Shown: positions 42,619 to 50,752 of the stretch, one piece after another
Layout of the letters: each line of letters opens with the position of its first letter
Position numbering within the stretch: the stretch's first letter is position 1
The notes under the pieces: generated by a model
Seen by the model: the letters and a program-made list of their open reading frames with translations, nothing else
What the model was told of the DNA's origin: nothing
Databases searched by the model: none
Assembly: GCA_963757135.1 (NCBI GenBank)
Contig: CAVWQE010000005.1
Coordinates: 248,001-312,000 of the forward strand
Source: Gp1-AA145 sp963757135
GTDB lineage: Bacteria > Acidobacteriota > Terriglobia > Terriglobales > Acidobacteriaceae
Length of the DNA stretch: 64,000 bases
Reading direction: 5' to 3'
Translations under genes and position numbers: made by a program

Positions 42619-43869
42619 CTAGACGTTCTTGAACAACTCTTCGCGGGGATCTTCCGGATTCAGCTTTGCCAGTTCGCGCAGAAGTTCTTTCGTCTTTTCA
42701 TCGCGCGGCATTGGAACGGTGATCTTCACTTCGACGATTTCGTCTCCACGAGCGCCTTCTTTGGTTGCCGAAGGCACGCCTTTCTCGCGGAGCCGCAATT
42801 TTTGCCCGGATTGAGTACCAGGAGGAATCTTGAGCTGGGCGCGACCGTCGATGGTTGGAATCTCGACTTTCGCGCCCAAGCCTGCCTCAGACGCACTCAC
42901 CGGTACGGTGAGGTAAATGTCATCGCCCTCGCGGCGGAATACCGGATGGCTCTCTGCACGGATAATCACGTAAAGATCGCCGGGTTGTCCGCCGTGTATA
43001 CCGGCGTTGCCTTTGCCCGCAATGCGGATGCGCTGGCCATCGCGGGTGCCGGCCTTGATCCGGACCTCGAGCGGTTCGGTTCGGCCGACCACGCCTTCTC
43101 CATGGCACACCGGGCAAGTCGTAACGTTCTTGCCGGTGCCGTGGCAGCGCGGGCAGGTCACGTTGAACTTCATGCGTCCGCTGGTCTGTTCGATCGTGCC
43201 TTTGCCTTTGCACTGTGGACAGACACCGGGCTGCTCAATGACGCCGTTGCCGTGACAATTGCTGCACACGTCTTGGCGTGTGATGTTCAAGCGCATGACG
43301 CCGCCGCGAATCGCCGTCCAGAACGGAACGTTGACCTGATATTCGAGATCGCTGCCCGGCTCCGGCCCTTCCTGCGCGGATGCACCGCCGCGGCCGCCGC
43401 CGAACATGCTGGAGAAAATGTCGCGAAATCCGCCACTACCGGCTGAACTTGTGCGGCTGCGCGCGCCTCCACCTTCGAACATGTCCCCGAAATCAAAGCC
43501 GCTGAAGTCGAAGGGAGCGCTTTGGCCCTGGCCGGCATTTCCGCCGGCGCCGGGTTGGCCACCGGGAAATCCGCCGAAGCCGCCTGCTCCGGTCGGGCCC
43601 CCGCGCGCGTAAGCGTCGGCAGCAGCGGGATCGATGTTGTCGGAATAAAAGCCGAGCTGATCGTAAATCTTGCGCTTCTTGGGATCGCTGAGAACGTCGT
43701 TGGCTTCGGAGATCGCCTTGAATTTTTCTTCCGCCGTTTTATCTCCGGGATTGACATCGGGATGATATTTACGCGCCAGCTTGCGGAACGCCTTGCGCAC
43801 GTCGTCCGCCGAGGCGGACTTCTTTACGCCGAGAAGTTCGTAATAATCTTTTTTGGTGGTGGTCGGCAT
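42619..43869 (-). CDS. dnaJ: Chaperone DnaJ
   Basis: A 416-residue co-chaperone. J-domain at residues about 5-75 with HPD (KYHPDVNPGD), a long Gly/Phe-rich region (about 85-155), four CxxCxGxG zinc-finger repeats (CSNCHGNG, CPQCKGKG, CPRCHGTG, CPVCHGEG), and the C-terminal substrate-binding domains. All parts present. Same strand as dnaK, which lies upstream with a repeat-rich 600-bp gap and a small gene between. It stimulates DnaK ATPase. No grpE in the window. Confidence 0.96.
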   Translation of the reverse strand: MPTTTKKDYYELLGVKKSASADDVRKAFRKLARKYHPDVNPGDKTAEEKFKAISEANDVLSDPKKRKIYDQLGFYSDNIDPAAADAYARGGPTGAGGFGGFPGGQPGAGGNAGQGQSAPFDFSGFDFGDMFEGGGARSRTSSAGSGGFRDIFSSMFGGGRGGASAQEGPEPGSDLEYQVNVPFWTAIRGGVMRLNITRQDVCSNCHGNGVIEQPGVCPQCKGKGTIEQTSGRMKFNVTCPRCHGTGKNVTTCPVCHGEGVVGRTEPLEVRIKAGTRDGQRIRIAGKGNAGIHGGQPGDLYVIIRAESHPVFRREGDDIYLTVPVSASEAGLGAKVEIPTIDGRAQLKIPPGTQSGQKLRLREKGVPSATKEGARGDEIVEVKITVPMPRDEKTKELLRELAKLNPEDPREELFKNV

Positions 43870-43899
43870 TGTTCAAGTTCGTGCTGCTACTTACATTCT

Positions 43900-44112
43900 G
43901 TCATCCTGAGCGCCGAATACCATTCGCGCGAATGGCATTCAAGTCGAACGGCCCCATATATGTCTGAAATCAGCAATGGCGAGTCACGGAATTCTCTCCT
44001 TAGCGCCGTGATCGAAATGCCCTGCGATGCCACTCTCAGTGCGATCATCATCGGGGTCCTTCGACTCCGCCTCAACTTCGCTGCGCGAAGTTCTTGCTTC
44101 GCTCAGGATGAC
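43900..44112. repeat. Inverted repeat of the GTCATCCTGAGCG family
   Basis: Left arm 43900-43951 and right arm 44056-44112 are diverged reverse complements carrying GTCATCCTGAGCG at the outer ends and GTCGAA near the inner ends. Related to 39711-39930. Confidence 0.6.
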
Positions 44113-44131
44113 ATTTTTTGTAAGGCTTTAC

Positions 44132-44305
44132 CTATGATGACAGTATCGTTTCCGTTCCCAATATTCCCGGCTTCTCATACTTTACTGCGTCAACGTACAC
44201 CGGGATGCGATTGATTCCCTGCGCGGTCGGCGCAAAAACGTACCAGCGCTTTTCATCTTCCACAAATGCTAAAAAATATTCTTTCCCTTTGATTTGAAAC
44301 TGCAA
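44132..44305 (-). CDS. Small hypothetical protein
   Basis: A 57-residue protein, start TTG at 44305 after an AAAGGGG site; the frame is open to 44398, but the upstream part lies in a repeat and looks non-coding. Composition is protein-like: FQIKGKEYFLAFVEDEKRWY then FAPTAQGINRIPVYVD, suggesting a small beta domain. No family known. It lies between dnaK and dnaJ on the same strand. Confidence 0.5.
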   Translation of the reverse strand: MQFQIKGKEYFLAFVEDEKRWYVFAPTAQGINRIPVYVDAVKYEKPGILGTETILSS

Positions 44306-44415
44306 TTTGCTTACCCCTTTTGCTCTAAATCTAAAATTCAAGCCACGGATCACGCAGATTTTCACGGATTCTCTTGATCCGTGTCGATCAGCGTTCATCC
44401 GTGGCCGAGAAGCTT

Positions 44416-44456
44416 GCCGAGCTTTGCTCGGCTTGGACGGGCAGGAATGCCCGTCC
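44416..44456. repeat. Bipartite hairpin repeat downstream of dnaK
   Basis: Two hairpins: GCCGAGC-TTT-GCTCGGC (44416-44432), then GGACGGGCA-GGAA-TGCCCGTCC (44435-44456). Same design as 40405-40444. It lies 23 bp after the dnaK stop and could act as terminator. Confidence 0.7.
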
Positions 44457-44478
44457 CCACACAGTCATTGCTACGCGA

Positions 44479-46419
44479 TCACTTCTTATCCACGTCCACG
44501 TACTCGGCGTCGATGACGCCTTCGTCTTTCTTCCCTGCCTCGTCGTTGCCGCCCGGTTCCGGGCCGCCAGCGCTGCCACTCGGCCCTGCGCCTCCGCCCG
44601 GAGGCGGAGTTTGCGCCTGCGCCGACTTGTACATCTGTTCGGCCAGTTTGTGCGAAGCCTGCGTCAGAGTTTCGCGGGCGCGATCCATCTGCGCTTTTTC
44701 GTTCGACTCGAGCGCTTTCTTCGCGTCGGCGATTGCGTTCTCGACGTCGCCACGGTCGGAACCGGAAACTTTGTCTCCCTGCTCCTTCAGCGTCTTCTCG
44801 ATCTGATAAACCATGGTGTCGAGCTGGTTCTTGGCGTCGATGGTCTCGCGCTGCGCCTTGTCTTCGGCGGAGTGAGCTTCGGCATCCTTCGCCATGCGCT
44901 CGACTTCGTCCTTCGACAATCCCGAAGACGACGTAATCGTGATCTTCTGGTCTTTGCCGGTGGCGTTGTCTTTCGCCATCACATTGAGAATTCCGTTCGC
45001 GTCAATGTCGAACGTCACCTCAATTTGGGGCACGCCGCGCGGCGCCGGCGGAAGTCCGGTCAAATGGAATTTCCCCAGCGTTCGGTTCTGCGCTGCCATT
45101 GGACGCTCGCCCTGCAGCACGTGAACTTCAACCGAATTCTGATTGTCCGCCGCAGTCGAAAACGTTTCCGTCTTCTTGGTTGGAATCGTCGTGTTGCGCG
45201 GAATCATTGCCGTCGCCACGCCGCCGAGAGTTTCGATCGCCAGAGTCAGCGGAGTTACGTCGAGCAGCAGAAGGTCTTTCACTTCGCCCTTGAGCACGCC
45301 GCCCTGGATGGCCGCTCCAACAGCGACCACTTCATCCGGGTTCACGCCCTTGTGGCCTTCTTTGCCGAAGAGCTCCTTCACCAGCTTCTGGATCATCGGC
45401 ATGCGCGTCTGTCCGCCGACCAGCACCACTTCGTTGATCTTGTTCGGCTCAACGCCGGCGTCTTTCATGCACTGCTTGCACGGACCCACCGAGCGCTGAA
45501 TGATGTCCTCAACCATGCTCTCGAGCTTCGCCCGCGTCAGCTTCTTCACCAGGTGCTTCGGGCCGCTGGCGTCCGCGGTGATGAATGGCAGATTGATCTC
45601 CGTTTCCATCGTGGTTGAAAGCTCGATCTTTGCTCTTTCCGCTGCGTCACGCAGACGTTGCAGAGCCATTTCGTTGCCTTTGCCGCGCAGGTCGAGGCCT
45701 TCGTCCTTCTTGAATTCGTCGATGAGCCAATCGACCAGCCGCTGATCGAGATTGTCGCCGCCGAGGTGGGTGTCGCCGTTCGTGGCTTTGACTTCGATCA
45801 CGCCTTCGCCGACTTCAAGAATCGAAATATCGAAAGTGCCGCCGCCGAAGTCGTACACAGCGATGGTCTCGTCCTTACCTTTGTCGAGCCCGTAAGCGAG
45901 CGCGGCCGCCGTCGGCTCGTTGATGATTCGCTTCACATCCAAGCCGGCAATCTGCCCGGCATCTTTGGTCGCCTGGCGCTGCGCGTCATTGAAGTAAGCC
46001 GGCACGGTGATCACCGCCTCGGTCACTTTTTCGCCGAGATAGTCTTCCGACGCCTTCTTCAGCTTCTGCAGAATCATGGCGGAAATCTGCGGCGGGGTGT
46101 ATTCCTGGCCCTGGGCGACGATCGCCACGTGATCGCCCGACTGCACGACTTTGTATGGGACCATCTTCATTTCTTCGTTGACTTCGTCGTAGCGCCGTCC
46201 CATGAAGCGCTTGATCGAATAAACCGTGTTTTCGGGATTGGTGATCGCCTGCCGCTTGGCCACCTGCCCGACCAACCGCTCTCCGGTCTTGGTGAATGCC
46301 ACGACCGAAGGCGTAGTGCGGCCGCCTTCCTCATTAGCAATGACCTTGGGCTCTCCGCCCTCCATAACGGCGACGCAGGAGTTGGTGGTTCCGAGGTCAA
46401 TTCCGATAATCTTGGCCAT
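44479..46419 (-). CDS. dnaK: Chaperone DnaK (Hsp70)
   Basis: A 646-residue Hsp70. N-terminal ATPase domain with GIDLGTTNSCVAVM, phosphate loops DFGGGTFDIS, and VLVGGQTRMP; linker LLLDVTPLTL; substrate-binding domain; helical lid; and a Gly/Pro-rich C-terminus ending in DAEYVDVDKK. Complete. It is transcribed from its own promoter (46580-46608) with a long leader containing an inverted repeat. The gene is not clustered with grpE; dnaJ follows downstream. Confidence 0.98.
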   Translation of the reverse strand: MAKIIGIDLGTTNSCVAVMEGGEPKVIANEEGGRTTPSVVAFTKTGERLVGQVAKRQAITNPENTVYSIKRFMGRRYDEVNEEMKMVPYKVVQSGDHVAIVAQGQEYTPPQISAMILQKLKKASEDYLGEKVTEAVITVPAYFNDAQRQATKDAGQIAGLDVKRIINEPTAAALAYGLDKGKDETIAVYDFGGGTFDISILEVGEGVIEVKATNGDTHLGGDNLDQRLVDWLIDEFKKDEGLDLRGKGNEMALQRLRDAAERAKIELSTTMETEINLPFITADASGPKHLVKKLTRAKLESMVEDIIQRSVGPCKQCMKDAGVEPNKINEVVLVGGQTRMPMIQKLVKELFGKEGHKGVNPDEVVAVGAAIQGGVLKGEVKDLLLLDVTPLTLAIETLGGVATAMIPRNTTIPTKKTETFSTAADNQNSVEVHVLQGERPMAAQNRTLGKFHLTGLPPAPRGVPQIEVTFDIDANGILNVMAKDNATGKDQKITITSSSGLSKDEVERMAKDAEAHSAEDKAQRETIDAKNQLDTMVYQIEKTLKEQGDKVSGSDRGDVENAIADAKKALESNEKAQMDRARETLTQASHKLAEQMYKSAQAQTPPPGGGAGPSGSAGGPEPGGNDEAGKKDEGVIDAEYVDVDKK

Positions 46420-46458
46420 AATGCTCTCCTTGGTGAAACTTATAAGTGCGTTATCTTG

Positions 46459-46530
46459 CTGTCGGGTCTCGGCCTTCGGCTCTCAAAGTCTTCGCGATTT
46501 GGTCGAAAGCCGACGACCGAGAGCCGACAG
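46459..46530 (-). repeat. Inverted repeat in the dnaK leader
   Basis: CTGTCGGGTCTCGG (46459-46472) and CCGAGAGCCGACAG (46517-46530) are near-perfect reverse complements (12 of 14). The DNA between is also rich in self-complementary CGG/CCG runs. It falls in the 5' leader of dnaK, between the promoter and the start codon. Confidence 0.6.
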
Positions 46531-46579
46531 TGTTATTTAAGTCCTTTACAATCAGCTACTCACAATTGCGCTCTGTCGT

Positions 46580-46608
46580 ATGATAGGAGTTGAGTGAGTT
46601 GTTGTCAA
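46580..46608 (-). promoter_or_regulatory. Sigma70-type promoter of dnaK
   Basis: On the minus strand: TTGACA (46608-46603), 17-bp spacer, TATCAT (46585-46580). This is a near-consensus promoter. It implies a leader of about 150 nt. A full HspR inverted repeat (CTTGAGT-N7-ACTCAAG) was not found, though a single TTGAGT half lies in the spacer. Confidence 0.65.
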
Positions 46609-46662
46609 TGTTTAGATGCTGAGGTATATTCGCAGGATGCAGCCCTAAAAGGAGTAATGCCA

Positions 46663-48351
46663 ATGCCTGAAGTTCCCGAAACCAAGACGGATCGTGCGCT
46701 TTCTGAGCGCATTCAAGCCTACCGAAAGGAGGCACAGGTCTTGGTCTCTTCTGGCGCAGAGCACCGGTGCTGGGAGTTCAAAAAGGAATGGTCGATTGGG
46801 CAGAACGGCGGCGGAAAGCGACTCGAGTTTGCGAAGCTTATACAGGGTCTCGCGAATTGCAACGACGATGCCGAGCGATTCGTCGTCATTGGTGCAAGCC
46901 AGCGGGATAAGGCTTTCTCGCCAGTAACGAATTCAGAAGAATTTGACAACGCTAAAGTTTCCGACCTACTCGCAAGGTATCTAGAGCCTCTTCCCGTATT
47001 CGAGTCTTTTAATTCGCTCGATACCGACGATGGCAAACGCTTTGTGATTATCGCGCTGGCCCAAGTTCAACCTCGGCCGATTACCGTCAAGAAGGAGGGA
47101 CACGACGAAAGCTCCAAGATTCATCTGCGCCAAGGTGAGGTTTGGATCAAACGTAATACGAAACTGGAATTGGCGAGCCGGTCCGAACTCGATCAGATGT
47201 TCGCCGAGAAGGTCGAGAGAGAGGCTGAGGCACGAGCGCGGCAGCGGTTCGCGCACTTCAGAGAGGAGCTCATTCACGTCGCGAGCCCAGCCTCTCGGGT
47301 GTCACAAATACCGACCATCGACATAATTCTAGGGCCTCGCGAAGCTTACAAGGACTACTTCTTAGGCCTACCTGTGAATGAAGATACGAATCGGCTCAAG
47401 ATTCTGCTTGAGCTTTTCCGTGAGTCCTTGCTCTCAAGCTGGAGAGCCGTGAGTATCACAGCCAAGCCCACTGAAATCATGGAAGCTAGCTTCCTTCCGG
47501 CGCTTGATTGCCTAGTAGAAAGCGGTTTACTGATTATAAAAAACGAACTGGGCACCGATGCTCTTGTTTCGGTCTGCAACCTTTTACAGGAGACTTACGA
47601 GTTTTTCCACGACGGACAAATTCCTCAGGTTCCGTTGGCCCATGGGGGACTGCCGCCTTGGCAACCAGTGTTTCAGGTCTTCTGCGGCGTTAGGGCGCTA
47701 GCGGTTTATTCGATGATGAGGCGCCGCTATCACTTTCTCCCGTCGATCCAGCGTCGAGTCGTAAGGCGATTCATGAGTAGTTATGGTAAGGAGCCGCAGA
47801 TTCCTATGGTTTTTTGGCCGTTCCCAAGCGGTATGAAGGTCCTTCCACAAAATCAAGGTTGGATCCTTTCGCTCTGGACGGAATGCATAGAGAAATATTG
47901 GGGGCGCTACTTCGGAAACGTTCAGGCTTATGAAATGGCCGCATGTGAATACGAGCTCGTCGTTGAGCTGAACTCATGGGTTGGCATCGGGAAAGCTGGC
48001 GAAGCGGCACAACAAGCCGTGAATTTTTGGTCGAAAGGAATTTTGATGTCATATATCTCTGGCCTGTGGCTGTACCCAATGCGCTACTTGGTTCCCGTAT
48101 CGCAACAAATTGTCGATTCGCTGCGCTCGGGGACGGCACTGATGGAAGCGCTCGCCTTCGTCCCTGATTCGATGCGGCTGGCGTTTTCGGGAACCCTCGA
48201 TACCCGCCTCACAACGTTCGGGCAATTTCTGAAGGATGTTGAAGCGTTCCACGACGAGGCTTCATCCAGAAACGGATGGTTCCCAGGATTATTCGAGTGG
48301 GAAGGAGCGTTGGCCGATGCGGTGAAACGCGCGTCGGCCACTGCGGCCTAG
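46663..48351 (+). CDS. AlbA_2 (Schlafen-like) domain protein
   Basis: A 562-residue protein. The N-terminal 200 residues match the AlbA_2 domain in layout: WEFKKEWSIGQNGGGKRLEF (the E-F-K motif), AKLIQGLANCN, then FVVIGAS and a HLRQGEVWIKRNT strand pair. The rest is helical and unknown. Such proteins are putative nucleic-acid-binding regulators, some linked to defence. Start ATG 46663 has GGAG 8 bp upstream; the ATG at 46657 is too close. Divergent from dnaK. Confidence 0.7.
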   Translation: MPEVPETKTDRALSERIQAYRKEAQVLVSSGAEHRCWEFKKEWSIGQNGGGKRLEFAKLIQGLANCNDDAERFVVIGASQRDKAFSPVTNSEEFDNAKVSDLLARYLEPLPVFESFNSLDTDDGKRFVIIALAQVQPRPITVKKEGHDESSKIHLRQGEVWIKRNTKLELASRSELDQMFAEKVEREAEARARQRFAHFREELIHVASPASRVSQIPTIDIILGPREAYKDYFLGLPVNEDTNRLKILLELFRESLLSSWRAVSITAKPTEIMEASFLPALDCLVESGLLIIKNELGTDALVSVCNLLQETYEFFHDGQIPQVPLAHGGLPPWQPVFQVFCGVRALAVYSMMRRRYHFLPSIQRRVVRRFMSSYGKEPQIPMVFWPFPSGMKVLPQNQGWILSLWTECIEKYWGRYFGNVQAYEMAACEYELVVELNSWVGIGKAGEAAQQAVNFWSKGILMSYISGLWLYPMRYLVPVSQQIVDSLRSGTALMEALAFVPDSMRLAFSGTLDTRLTTFGQFLKDVEAFHDEASSRNGWFPGLFEWEGALADAVKRASATAA

Positions 48352-48445
48352 CGCCCCATTGGGATCGCTGGCCACCCGCTCAGGCCTTCCGCCTCGCCTA
48401 CTCAACATGCTTGACATCGTCCCCCGTCCGACCCAAATTGGTCCC

Positions 48446-48621
48446 ATGAAAACCCGCTATGCAGTCCCCATCATTGCTCTGCTTTGATTGCCGGCGCGGT
48501 CGTCTGCGCGCAGGAGCCGGTCAAACCTGCTGCCGACGTCGAATCTCTTTTCAAGGACACTGACACCAAGCGAAACGAGATGAAGCAGTTGGGCGGGCTG
48601 GCGCACCTTTATTGCTTGTAG
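48446..48621 (+). pseudogene. Frameshifted small secreted protein
   Basis: ATG at 48446 opens a signal-peptide-like start (MKTRYAVPIIALL) that meets TGA after 13 codons. One base added in the T-run would continue it as LIAGAVVCAQEPVKP, completing the signal peptide, with a short charged mature part to TAG at 48619-48621. Probably a decayed gene or a single sequencing error. Confidence 0.5.
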
Positions 48622-48935
48622 TACAACAGTCAGGCTACCCCTCTCTCGCGGTTTTCGAAGGTCTGGGAACTCCGATCATCCCTTCTATATTCCTTCTCTG
48701 TTTAGCTGACATTTGCTGATGTTCTTTTTACAAACACTTAGCACGCTCGCGAAATCTTCGGCCTATGGTTTGTCGTCCAACAATTAGTGGGACTGGCGCC
48801 TTTTCAGAATTGGGCGAATAGCGATAAGGAGTAATCAATGTGGATGCGATGTTGTGCAGTATGCCGCCGAGTGCTTAGGAAATCCAGATTGTGCGATCGC
48901 ATGCGTTGCGAGTGCGGGTGGGAGTGGTAACAGAC
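48622..48935. other. Non-coding gap
   Basis: No gene or regulatory signal was recognised between the frameshifted gene and the small protein at 48936. A long open frame at 48854-49063 overlaps the latter in another phase and lacks protein-like composition. Confidence 0.35.
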
Positions 48936-49055
48936 GTGGCCAAAATAATCGAATACTACATACCGGAAAGCTTTCGAAAGAAAGCCGGGTGGATTCCGGC
49001 CGATCAGCGCGGCAAGGTCATCCAGTTTCCCGCGCCACAGAAAAAGTCGGCATAA
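48936..49055 (+). CDS. Small acidobacteria-type protein (KIIEYYIP)
   Basis: A 39-residue frame from GTG at 48936 to TAA at 49053-49055: MAKIIEYYIPESFRKK, then GWIPADQRGKVIQFPAP and KKSA. From memory, similarly short basic proteins with KIIEFYIP and GKVIEF are frequent in acidobacterial genomes. Function unknown. A GGAG lies 11 bp upstream. Confidence 0.55.
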   Translation: MAKIIEYYIPESFRKKAGWIPADQRGKVIQFPAPQKKSA

Positions 49056-49267
49056 AAAACTAGGCGTGTCGGCCCCGCCCTTTTACCTCTTCGGAAGCGG
49101 TGGCGCAATTCTCTGAAATCCAAAACACGAGGGTGCTCAGTCCCCGCATGTTTTGCTGGACATGAGGGCCTCCCCTCCCTGGAACTAATCTCACCATTTC
49201 TGCGTACCACCGTCCATCAAATGGCATTCGTCTGCCCCGGCGGGGAGCAATAACTGAGGAGCAATCT

Positions 49268-50059
49268 ATGAAAAGATTTGGCTTAGCGATTCTGGCAGTA
49301 GTCCTGGCTCACGCAGTTTCTGTCCACGCGGAGCAGTGGTCGAAGACCTACACCATTTCGAACGCGCCCGATCTGCGCGTCGAGACCACTGACGCAAACA
49401 TTCATGTCGACACCTGGGGCCAGAAAACTATTGAAGCGACCATCACGAGTTCGCATTACAAGTTCGGATCGCGTGGCTTGACCGTCGAAGAGCGCCAGTC
49501 CGGCGACACCGTCGAGATCACTCTGCGTTTTCCTCATGAATTCCACATTGGCAACTTCACCAGCCATCGCGTGGACATCGCAATCCACATGCCGCGACAG
49601 GGGCGCGTCAATCTGCACACCGGCGACGGCCGGATCGAACTTGCCGACTTCAACGGTGAAATGGAGCTGAGCAGCGGCGACGGTGCGGAAGAAATTCACC
49701 ACGTGGAAGGCAGGCTTCGCGCCGGCACCGGAGACGGTCACATCACTGCCGATGGCAGGTTCGACGCGCTCAACCTGAAAACGGGCGACGGGCGCTTGGA
49801 CGTTCGCGCTGCGAGCGGGTCTAAGATTGCCGACGAATGGATGCTACACACCGGCGATGGCAGTGTGAATTTGGAGCTGCCCGAGGATATTGCTGCGGAC
49901 CTCTATCTCCATACCGGTGACGGGCACATTGACGTGAGCCTGCCCATGACGACCGAAGGCAGGATTAAGCCAAATGACGTTCATGGCAAGCTGAACGGCG
50001 GCGGCAAGATGATCTCTATTCAGACCGGAGACGGATCAATCAACCTGCGCAAGGGGTGA
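49268..50059 (+). CDS. Secreted DUF4097-type protein with TGDG repeats
   Basis: A 263-residue secreted protein. Signal peptide at residues 1-22 (LAILAVVLAHAVSVHA). The rest is a run of beta strands, typical of the DUF4097 putative adhesin fold, with seven S/T-GDG turns (HTGDGRIEL, SSGDGAEEI, GTGDGHITA, KTGDGRLDV, HTGDGSVNL, HTGDGHIDV, QTGDGSINL) spaced about 20-28 residues, suggesting a regular beta-helix. Probably extracytoplasmic. Ligand unknown. ATG 49268 follows GAGGAG. Confidence 0.75.
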   Translation: MKRFGLAILAVVLAHAVSVHAEQWSKTYTISNAPDLRVETTDANIHVDTWGQKTIEATITSSHYKFGSRGLTVEERQSGDTVEITLRFPHEFHIGNFTSHRVDIAIHMPRQGRVNLHTGDGRIELADFNGEMELSSGDGAEEIHHVEGRLRAGTGDGHITADGRFDALNLKTGDGRLDVRAASGSKIADEWMLHTGDGSVNLELPEDIAADLYLHTGDGHIDVSLPMTTEGRIKPNDVHGKLNGGGKMISIQTGDGSINLRKG

Positions 50060-50133
50060 GCTGGTGATAGCCCGCACATCTCCTGTGGGCTTGAGAGCAG
50101 TGGACTTCGCGAATGTGGACGCGGGAAGCGAAC

Positions 50134-50637
50134 TCAGTCACTCTGCGACGCAACTTGAGCATGCGCCGGATTCTTTCGCCGCAACAGACTCCCTCCAGCC
50201 GCAAGTGGCCCTGGGCCTCCCAGAACCAGCGCCGCCAGGCAGGCAAGATACAACAGATCCACTTCATAGCCCGGCGGACCGAACTGCGCGCCGGCCGCTG
50301 TTACGGCTTGAAGTTTGATCGAGCTGAATCCGTAGGGCAGATGCACGGTAAACATGGCACTTAGCAAAACTACGGACATTGGAATGCTGACCAGCGGTGT
50401 AAAGGCGCCCAGCAGCACTGCCGCTCCGCCGACGAGTTCAGTAAGAATCGTCAGCCAAGCTGCGAGCTCGGGTGCAGGAACCCCGAGCGCGTGCAGAATC
50501 GCGGCAAAATGCGCTGGGCCGTGGATGAGTTTCGCGTATGCGTGGGCGATGAAGCCATAACCCACAATTAATCGTAAGGGGATCGCCACCCAGCGGTCGG
50601 AGTTCGAAAATATTCGCGTCTGGCTTTGCATGTCCAT
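50134..50637 (-). CDS. DoxX-family membrane protein
   Basis: A 167-residue inner-membrane protein with about four helices, matching DoxX in LRLIVGYGFIAHAYAKLIHG and TILTELVGGAAVLLGAFTPL. Family members are linked to quinone or thiosulfate oxidation or to redox stress, but often have unknown substrates. Start taken at ATG 50637. The longer frame upstream runs antisense into the antiporter gene and is rejected. Divergent from the antiporter. Confidence 0.85.
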   Translation of the reverse strand: MDMQSQTRIFSNSDRWVAIPLRLIVGYGFIAHAYAKLIHGPAHFAAILHALGVPAPELAAWLTILTELVGGAAVLLGAFTPLVSIPMSVVLLSAMFTVHLPYGFSSIKLQAVTAAGAQFGPPGYEVDLLYLACLAALVLGGPGPLAAGGSLLRRKNPAHAQVASQSD

Positions 50638-50752
50638 TACCCGTAAGTTTTGATTCGAGGCCGGGAAGGAAGTTACAAGCGCGCCAGCCATAACCCACCC
50701 AACAAGCGCACGCATTTGCCGCCCTGTTGTATTTTGAAGAGAATAGTCGGCC

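Noticed and set aside
44374..46593. Long open frames (over 300 residues) on the plus strand opposite dnaK
   Set aside because: They mirror the codon structure of dnaK, are rich in Arg/His/Leu of antisense type and lack ribosome-binding sites.
46560..46610. HspR inverted repeat at dnaK
   Set aside because: Only one TTGAGT half-site is present; the second half is missing at the required distance.
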